Assembly (NCBI GenBank): GCA_963821755.1 | Contig: CAWGEX010000002.1 | Span: forward strand, 496,001-560,000 | DNA: 64,000 nucleotides | Source: Bog-473 sp963821755 | Lineage (GTDB): Bacteria; Actinomycetota; Acidimicrobiia; Acidimicrobiales; RAAP-2 | Direction: 5' to 3' | Shown: one piece after another, positions 59,834 through 64,000 of the stretch | Layout: every line of letters starts with the position of its first letter | How positions within the stretch are numbered: position 1 is the first letter of the stretch | The notes under the pieces: generated by a model | What the model was told of the DNA's origin: nothing | Database searches by the model: none | Seen by the model: only the letters and a program-made list of their open reading frames with translations | Program-made: the position numbers and the translations under genes

Positions 59834-60736
59834 TCATTCGAAACGTTCTTGGAGTTGAGGACGGCATCGAGCTGTTGCAGACGCCGCGGCTGTCGTCGGG
59901 CGTCCTGCAGGGATTCCTGGCTGCGTAGCTGCTCTCTTTGCAGTCTTGCAGATCCTGCCGCTCCTTGTCCAGACGGGCTGAACGCGCCGCTTCGCGCGTG
60001 CACCTGGTCACCGAGCCGGTTGCGCCCGATCGGCCAACGCGGTGAGGTCGTGCGTCCCATTGTCGAGGACGGCCTTCACCACGAATTGATACGTTTCGGC
60101 TTCTGGGTCATCCCGGATCACGTCGATGGTCGACTGGTCGACGCTGTCGTGTGTGACCCCGAGCTCGGTGCCAAAGAGGGGCGCGACAACGCGTCGGGTC
60201 TCCGCCAGCACGAGTCCGGCCTCGCGGATGAGCTCCTCGCAGGGAGCTCCCGGTGAAGAACCGGATGTGCGTGCGGTCGAGGAGCCCCGTGTCACTGTAG
60301 GGAAAGGCGCCGAGCAGCAACGCCATCCTGACGTCGCCGTGGGCGATGTTCGGGACAGAGATAGCCACATAGCCCGACGGATTCAGGTGGCGCACGGCGG
60401 CGCGCAAGGCGGCCAAGGGGTCACGAAGGTGCTCCAACACATCGCCAAAGGTCACGACATCGAACTGCTCTCCGTCGAGATCTCGCCACAGTGTCCCGGC
60501 ATCGAGGTCGCCCACCACGACCTTCTCGGCCCACTTCTCGGCGACGGCGGCGGCCTCGGCGTCAAGCTCGATGCCGACCACGGTGCAGCCGCGTTCGGTA
60601 CAGGACCTTGGTGACGAACCCGTTCGCGCACGCCCACTTCGAGGACGCGCTCGTTGTAGCCGACGATGTCCAGGATGAACGAGTGAGGATTGTTCTCGGC
60701 GTCCGGGTCGACCGGAACCTCGTAGATGAATGCCAA
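59834..60736 (-). pseudogene. class I SAM methyltransferase with coiled-coil tail, several frameshifts
   Basis: Starts at TTG 60736: AFIYEVPVDPDAENNPHSFILDIVGYNERVLEVG. Then by frame changes: CANGFVTKVL (near 60650), TERGCTVVGIELDAEAAAVAEKWAEKVVVGDLDAGTLW and VVTFGDVLEHLRDPLAALRAAVRHLNPSGYVAISVPNIAHGDVRMALLLGAFPYSDTGLLDRTHIRFFT (near 60600), then EELIREAGLVLAETRR (about 60240) to 60008. Beyond that stop, other frames give coiled-coil-like SARLDKERQDLQD and REQLRSQESLQDARR to about 59830. One glycan-type methyltransferase with DVLEHL motif broken by at least four indels. A promoter-like pair is upstream. Confidence 0.7.
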
Positions 60737-60773
60737 CCCGTGTCCCTCTCGTCGAGCAGGTCTCCAGTGGCAC

Positions 60774-60802
60774 TATATATGCGGCCATATTGCCGTCTTG
60801 AA
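60774..60802 (-). promoter_or_regulatory. promoter for the broken methyltransferase gene
   Basis: On the minus strand TTCAAG (60797-60802) and TATATA (60774-60779) with 17 nt between. The TTG start at 60736 is 38 nt downstream. The local sequence is AT-rich compared with the window. Confidence 0.5.
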
Positions 60803-60871
60803 CCACGGTGCGATGGGCCGGTGACCTGGCGCGGACGTCACAAGGTCGACGGAGTGCCGCCGACCGGGTGG

Positions 60872-62038
60872 CTAGACAGTTTCGGCCACCAGGATCCGCC
60901 CGAGCCGCCGCAGACTCTCGTTGGCCCCACCAAGCGTGAGCTCGATCTGCCGGGTCAAGAGGAAGTACCGGTGTAAGGGGTAGTCGCGGTCCACGCCGAC
61001 GCCACCGTGCAGGTGGGCCGCGGCGTGCACGACGCGCTGGCCGCCCTCGGCGGCCCAGTATTTGGCCACGGCCACCTCGGACGCCGCCGGCAATCCGGCC
61101 GAGAGGCGTGAGGCGGCCTGCCACGCGGTGAGGCGGATGGCCTCGGTGTCGACGTAGGCATCGGCCGCTCGCTGACCCACCGCCTGGAAGGTGGCGATGG
61201 GCTTCTCGAACTGCACCCGCGTCTTGGTGTACTCGGCCGTGAGCTCCAACGCGGCAGCACAGGCACCGGCCTCCAACACGCACAACGCCGTGATGCCGAG
61301 CTCGGTCATGAAGGTCACGATGGCCGCCCCGTCTGCGCCGGGCCCGCCGATCTGGCGGTCGGCGGCCAGGGTCACCCCCGACAATTCGACGATGGCTTCG
61401 GGCCGGCCGGTGGTGGTGGTCTGCCGGGTGAGGGTCACTCCATTTGCATCGGCGTCGACGATGAAGACGCCGACCCCTCCCCGGGCGCCGTCGGCCCCGA
61501 CGAGAGTGGCCGGGACGAGGAGGGCCTGCGCCACGAAGGCCGCCGGCACGCAGGCTTTGGTCCCGCTGAGGACCCACGACCCGTCGGCTCCCGCCGTGGC
61601 GGTCGTGATCGGCGCCGTGCCGCCGGGGAGGATGAGATCCCCCGCCAGTTCGGCCAGGGCGGCGGTCAGGATCGTGTGGCCGGAACTCACCCCGGGCAAC
61701 CAGGTGGCCTTCTGCTCATCGGTGCCGAACTGGGCGATCGGCGCCGCTCCGTAGACCATGGTCTCCACCACCGGGACGTAGGCGGCGGCGCGGCCGGCGG
61801 CTTCGATCACTAGGCAGGCGGCGACGAAATCGAGGCCGGCCCCACCGACATCCTCGCCCAGGGCGATCCCGAGCAAACCGGCCTCAGCCAGCTCGTGCCA
61901 AAGGTCGCGGTCGATCGGGCCTTCGTCCTGCGCCGCCGTCTCGATGTCCTTGAGCCGCTCATGGGTGACGCGCTCGCTGAAAATCCGGCCGGCCAACTCC
62001 CGGACGGCTTCCTGCTCTTCGCTGTAACTGAAATCCAT
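60872..62038 (-). CDS. acyl-CoA dehydrogenase subunit, FadE27-like (ChsE5 type)
   Basis: 388 residues from ATG 62038. ACAD with N-terminal FSYSEEQEAVRELAGRIFSERV, variable middle AGDLILPGGTAPITTATAGADGSWVLSGTKACVPAAFVAQALLVPA, and end QRVVHAAAHLHGGVGVDRDYPLHRYFLLTRQIELTLGGANESLRRLGRI. The HLHGGVGVDxDYPLHRYF motif matches the FadE27-like subunit of mycobacterial ChsE4-ChsE5. It lacks the usual conserved catalytic Glu context and should pair with the upstream FadE26-like protein. 39 nt after it; same operon. Confidence 0.82.
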   Translation of the reverse strand: MDFSYSEEQEAVRELAGRIFSERVTHERLKDIETAAQDEGPIDRDLWHELAEAGLLGIALGEDVGGAGLDFVAACLVIEAAGRAAAYVPVVETMVYGAAPIAQFGTDEQKATWLPGVSSGHTILTAALAELAGDLILPGGTAPITTATAGADGSWVLSGTKACVPAAFVAQALLVPATLVGADGARGGVGVFIVDADANGVTLTRQTTTTGRPEAIVELSGVTLAADRQIGGPGADGAAIVTFMTELGITALCVLEAGACAAALELTAEYTKTRVQFEKPIATFQAVGQRAADAYVDTEAIRLTAWQAASRLSAGLPAASEVAVAKYWAAEGGQRVVHAAAHLHGGVGVDRDYPLHRYFLLTRQIELTLGGANESLRRLGRILVAETV

Positions 62039-62077
62039 GTGAGTTCTGCCTCTGTCGTGAGTGGGTGATCGATCGGA

Positions 62078-63253
62078 CTAGCGCAACGACCGCGGCATGC
62101 CGAGGCCGAAGATGGCGATGAGGTCACGCTGGATCTCGTTGGTGCCACCGCCGAAGGTGAGGATGATCATGGAGCGGGCGTACATCTCGAGGCGACCGGC
62201 GATCACGGCGGCCGGCGAACCCCGGGTGAGGTAGCCGGCCTGGCCGAGGATCTCCAGCATCAAGCGGAAGGCCCGGAGGTAGAACTCGGTCCCGAAGACC
62301 TTGATGGAGGAGGCGTCGGCCACGTCGAGCTTTCCCTGCGTGGCCTGCCAGGCCACCTTCCAGTTGATGAGGCGGAGAAACTCGAGTTCGGCGTAGACCC
62401 GGGCCAGGTGCTCCTGCACCCATTCCTGGTCGTCGACCCGGCGCCCGTCCGGCAGCTTGGTGGCGTGCGCCCACGCCCGGACGTCGGCCAGCACCCGTTC
62501 GATGATCCCCGGTGAGCAGAGCGTGACGCGCTCGTGGTTGAGCTGGTTGGTGATGAGGGTCCAACCCTGATTCTCGCCGCCGACCAGGCTGGTGGCTGGG
62601 ACGCGGACATCCTCGTAGAAGGTGTAGTTGATGTTGTGGTCACCGAGGAGCTTCATGGGGACGACGCGGATGCCGGGCGTGTCCATGGGGATGACGAACA
62701 TGGAGATGCCCTTGTGCTTGGACACGTTCGGATCCGTCCGGGTGGCCAGCCAGATGTAGTCGGCATCGCCGGCCAGGCTGGTGAAGATCTTGGAGCCGTT
62801 GATCACGTACTCCTCGCCGTCGCGCACGGCCTTCGTCGTCAGCGAGGCCAGGTCGGTGCCCGAGTTCGGCTCGGTGTAGCCGATGCAGAAGTGGATCTCG
62901 CCGGCCAGGATCTTGGGCAGGAAGAATTCCTTCTGCGCGTCGGTGCCGAAGTTCATGATGGTGGGACCGACCGTGTTGATGGTCAGCATCGGTACCGGTG
63001 CCCCGCTGCGCATCGATTCGTCGAAGAAGATGAACTGCTCGATGGCGGAACGGCCCTGGCCCCCCCACTCCTTGGGCCAGCCGATGCCGAGCCACCCGTC
63101 GGCGCCCATCTGCTTGACCACCCGGCGCACGGTGGGCCCGATGCCGTGCGATTGCGACAGTTCGACCTCCAACTCGGGGGTCAGCAGGTTGTCGTAGTAG
63201 GTCCTCAGCTCCCGCTTGAGCGCCAACTGCTCCTCGGTATACGAGATCTCCAT
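62078..63253 (-). CDS. acyl-CoA dehydrogenase subunit, FadE26-like (ChsE4 type)
   Basis: 391 residues from ATG 63253 (MEISYTEEQLALKRELRTYYDNL). IGYTEPNSGTDLASLTTKAVRDGEEYVINGSKIFTSLAGDADYIWLATRTD, FYEDVRVPATSLVGGENQGWTLITNQLNHERVTL and ILTFGGGTNEIQRDLIAIFGLGMPR are close to mycobacterial FadE26. Expected heteromer with the FadE27-like product to oxidise the sterol C27/C24 side-chain CoA. A perfect KstR-type site lies 80 bp upstream (63334-63347). Divergent from the thiolase. Confidence 0.85.
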   Translation of the reverse strand: MEISYTEEQLALKRELRTYYDNLLTPELEVELSQSHGIGPTVRRVVKQMGADGWLGIGWPKEWGGQGRSAIEQFIFFDESMRSGAPVPMLTINTVGPTIMNFGTDAQKEFFLPKILAGEIHFCIGYTEPNSGTDLASLTTKAVRDGEEYVINGSKIFTSLAGDADYIWLATRTDPNVSKHKGISMFVIPMDTPGIRVVPMKLLGDHNINYTFYEDVRVPATSLVGGENQGWTLITNQLNHERVTLCSPGIIERVLADVRAWAHATKLPDGRRVDDQEWVQEHLARVYAELEFLRLINWKVAWQATQGKLDVADASSIKVFGTEFYLRAFRLMLEILGQAGYLTRGSPAAVIAGRLEMYARSMIILTFGGGTNEIQRDLIAIFGLGMPRSLR

Positions 63254-63333
63254 GGTGTCCCTCCCGGGCCGCGCCGCATCGGCGGCCCTGCAATCTTGGC
63301 GCAGCGAGATCGGCCGGGCGATCCCTTGCTTTG

Positions 63334-63347
63334 TAGAACACGTTACA
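63334..63347. promoter_or_regulatory. KstR-like operator (perfect consensus)
   Basis: TAGAACACGTTACA matches TnnAACnnGTTnnA at every fixed position. It lies between the divergent FadE26-like (start 63253) and thiolase (start 63464) genes. Confidence 0.72.
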
Positions 63348-63463
63348 TTCCGGGTCCCTCGCCGGGCCAATGGGTCGGGCTGCGGGCGGGGCGCGGCCAC
63401 CCGGTAACGTGGCGTCGGCCTCGGGCGAGATCCGGGCCCCTGATCGAATCGAGGAGCCAGTCC

Positions 63464-64000
63464 ATGCCTGAAGCAGTCATCGTCGCCACCGGTCGCACCC
63501 CCATCGGCCGAGCCAACAAGGGCTCGCTGGTCGAGTGCCGTCCCGATGACCTCGCCGCACTGGTGCTCAAGGCCGTGCTGGCCAAGGTGCCGCAACTCAA
63601 TCCCTCCGACGTCGAGGACGTCCTGATGGGGTGTGGGCAGCCGGCTGGGGAGGCGGGCTACAACGTCGCCCGCGTCGCCGCCATCTTGGCCGGGATGGAC
63701 AACGTTCCCGGCGTCACGGTGAACCGCTACTGCTCCAGCTCGCTGCAGACCATCCGCATGGCGGCCCACGCCATCCGGGCCGGCGAGGGGGATGTCTTCA
63801 TCGCGGCCGGGGTGGAAACGGTCAGCCGCTACCGGCAGGGCGCCTCGGACACCGGGCCGCACAACGTGGCCTTCGCCGCCGCCGAGGAGCGCACCACGGC
63901 TCGGACGCCGGCGGTCTCGGATCCCTGGACGCCCCTGGCCGGGAGCCTGCCCGACGTCTACATCGCCATGGGGCAGACGGCGGAGAACGTGGCCGAATAC
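63464..64000 (+). CDS. acetyl-CoA C-acyltransferase (thiolase), FadA3-like, 3' end outside window
   Basis: 179 codons to the right edge. MPEAVIVATGRTPIGRANKGSLVECRPDDLAALVLKAVL, DVLMGCGQPAGEAGYNVARVAAILAGM and VNRYCSSSLQTIRMAAHAIRAGEGDVFIAAGVETVSR with the acyl-accepting Cys in NRYCSSS. The VNRYCSSSLQT and PDVYIAMGQTAENVAEY strings resemble the actinobacterial FadA3-type thiolase rather than FadA5. Under the KstR-like site at 63334. Likely the final thiolytic step of the side-chain cycle. Confidence 0.9.
   Translation, partial: MPEAVIVATGRTPIGRANKGSLVECRPDDLAALVLKAVLAKVPQLNPSDVEDVLMGCGQPAGEAGYNVARVAAILAGMDNVPGVTVNRYCSSSLQTIRMAAHAIRAGEGDVFIAAGVETVSRYRQGASDTGPHNVAFAAAEERTTARTPAVSDPWTPLAGSLPDVYIAMGQTAENVAEY

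Noticed and set aside
63464..64000. Thiolase considered as FadA5 because of its place near CYP125 and KstR sites.
   Set aside because: The motifs VNRYCSSSLQT and AMGQTAENV fit the FadA3-type thiolase better.

Overview
The window is high-GC DNA from an actinobacterium, most likely a member of the Acidimicrobiia or a related lineage. The reasons are an HU protein with a lysine/alanine-rich tail, six luciferase-like (F420/flavin) oxidoreductases, two deazaflavin-dependent nitroreductase-fold proteins, and many acyl-CoA dehydrogenases, CoA ligases and P450s. Start codons are often GTG, and genes commonly overlap by 1 or 4 nt. No rRNA, tRNA, CRISPR array, phage or insertion sequence was recognised. 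The lineage is an inference from gene content only.

Layout. 0-6 kb: partial VOC protein, DUF2252 protein, an intergenic region with a palindrome and repeats, HU, DUF5522, a DUF2510/DUF4190 membrane protein, a frameshifted zinc alcohol dehydrogenase and a di-iron ferritin-like protein. 6-9.3 kb: a reverse-strand operon of overlapping genes with three paralogues, each carrying two YbjQ-like domains. 9.3-18.6 kb: a deazaflavin oxidoreductase, a COG4315 exported protein, a glyoxalase/CMD/AttH-like trio, an AIM24/membrane/methyltransferase operon, a solitary D12 adenine methylase and PPK2. 18.6-22.8 kb: LLM oxidoreductase, amidase, cupin and P450 in one direction. 22.9-25.2 kb: a Tat-exported small protein plus a DUF4331 protein. 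25.5-37.6 kb: acyl-CoA dehydrogenases, an HNH/DUF222 protein, an archaeal-type riboflavin synthase, FadD-like ligase, PaiB, DHFR-like, GNAT, SRPBCC and aldolase genes. 38-48 kb: two more CoA ligases, a GntR regulator coupled to a membrane propeller-like protein, and LLM enzymes.

The clearest biological theme is steroid side-chain catabolism. Positions 49523-56149 resemble the mycobacterial igr locus: an Ltp2-type aldolase, ChsH1 and ChsH2 hydratase subunits, FadE28/FadE29-type dehydrogenase subunits and a divergent CYP125-like P450. Gene order is changed: chsH2 lies between the two dehydrogenase genes. A second heteromeric dehydrogenase pair (FadE26/FadE27-like) and a thiolase follow at 60.9-64 kb. 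Five sites matching the KstR consensus TnnAACnnGTTnnA perfectly or with one mismatch lie in front of these genes and in front of two ligases, which points to one scattered KstR-type regulon.

Two window-wide patterns stand out. First, short imperfect tandem duplications (8-21 bp units, 2-6 copies) sit at gene ends, and several include the stop codon of the upstream gene. Second, at least seven genes carry single-base frameshifts with conserved protein sequence on both sides. This suggests uncorrected assembly indels or very recent decay, so the frameshifted genes are annotated across the breaks.
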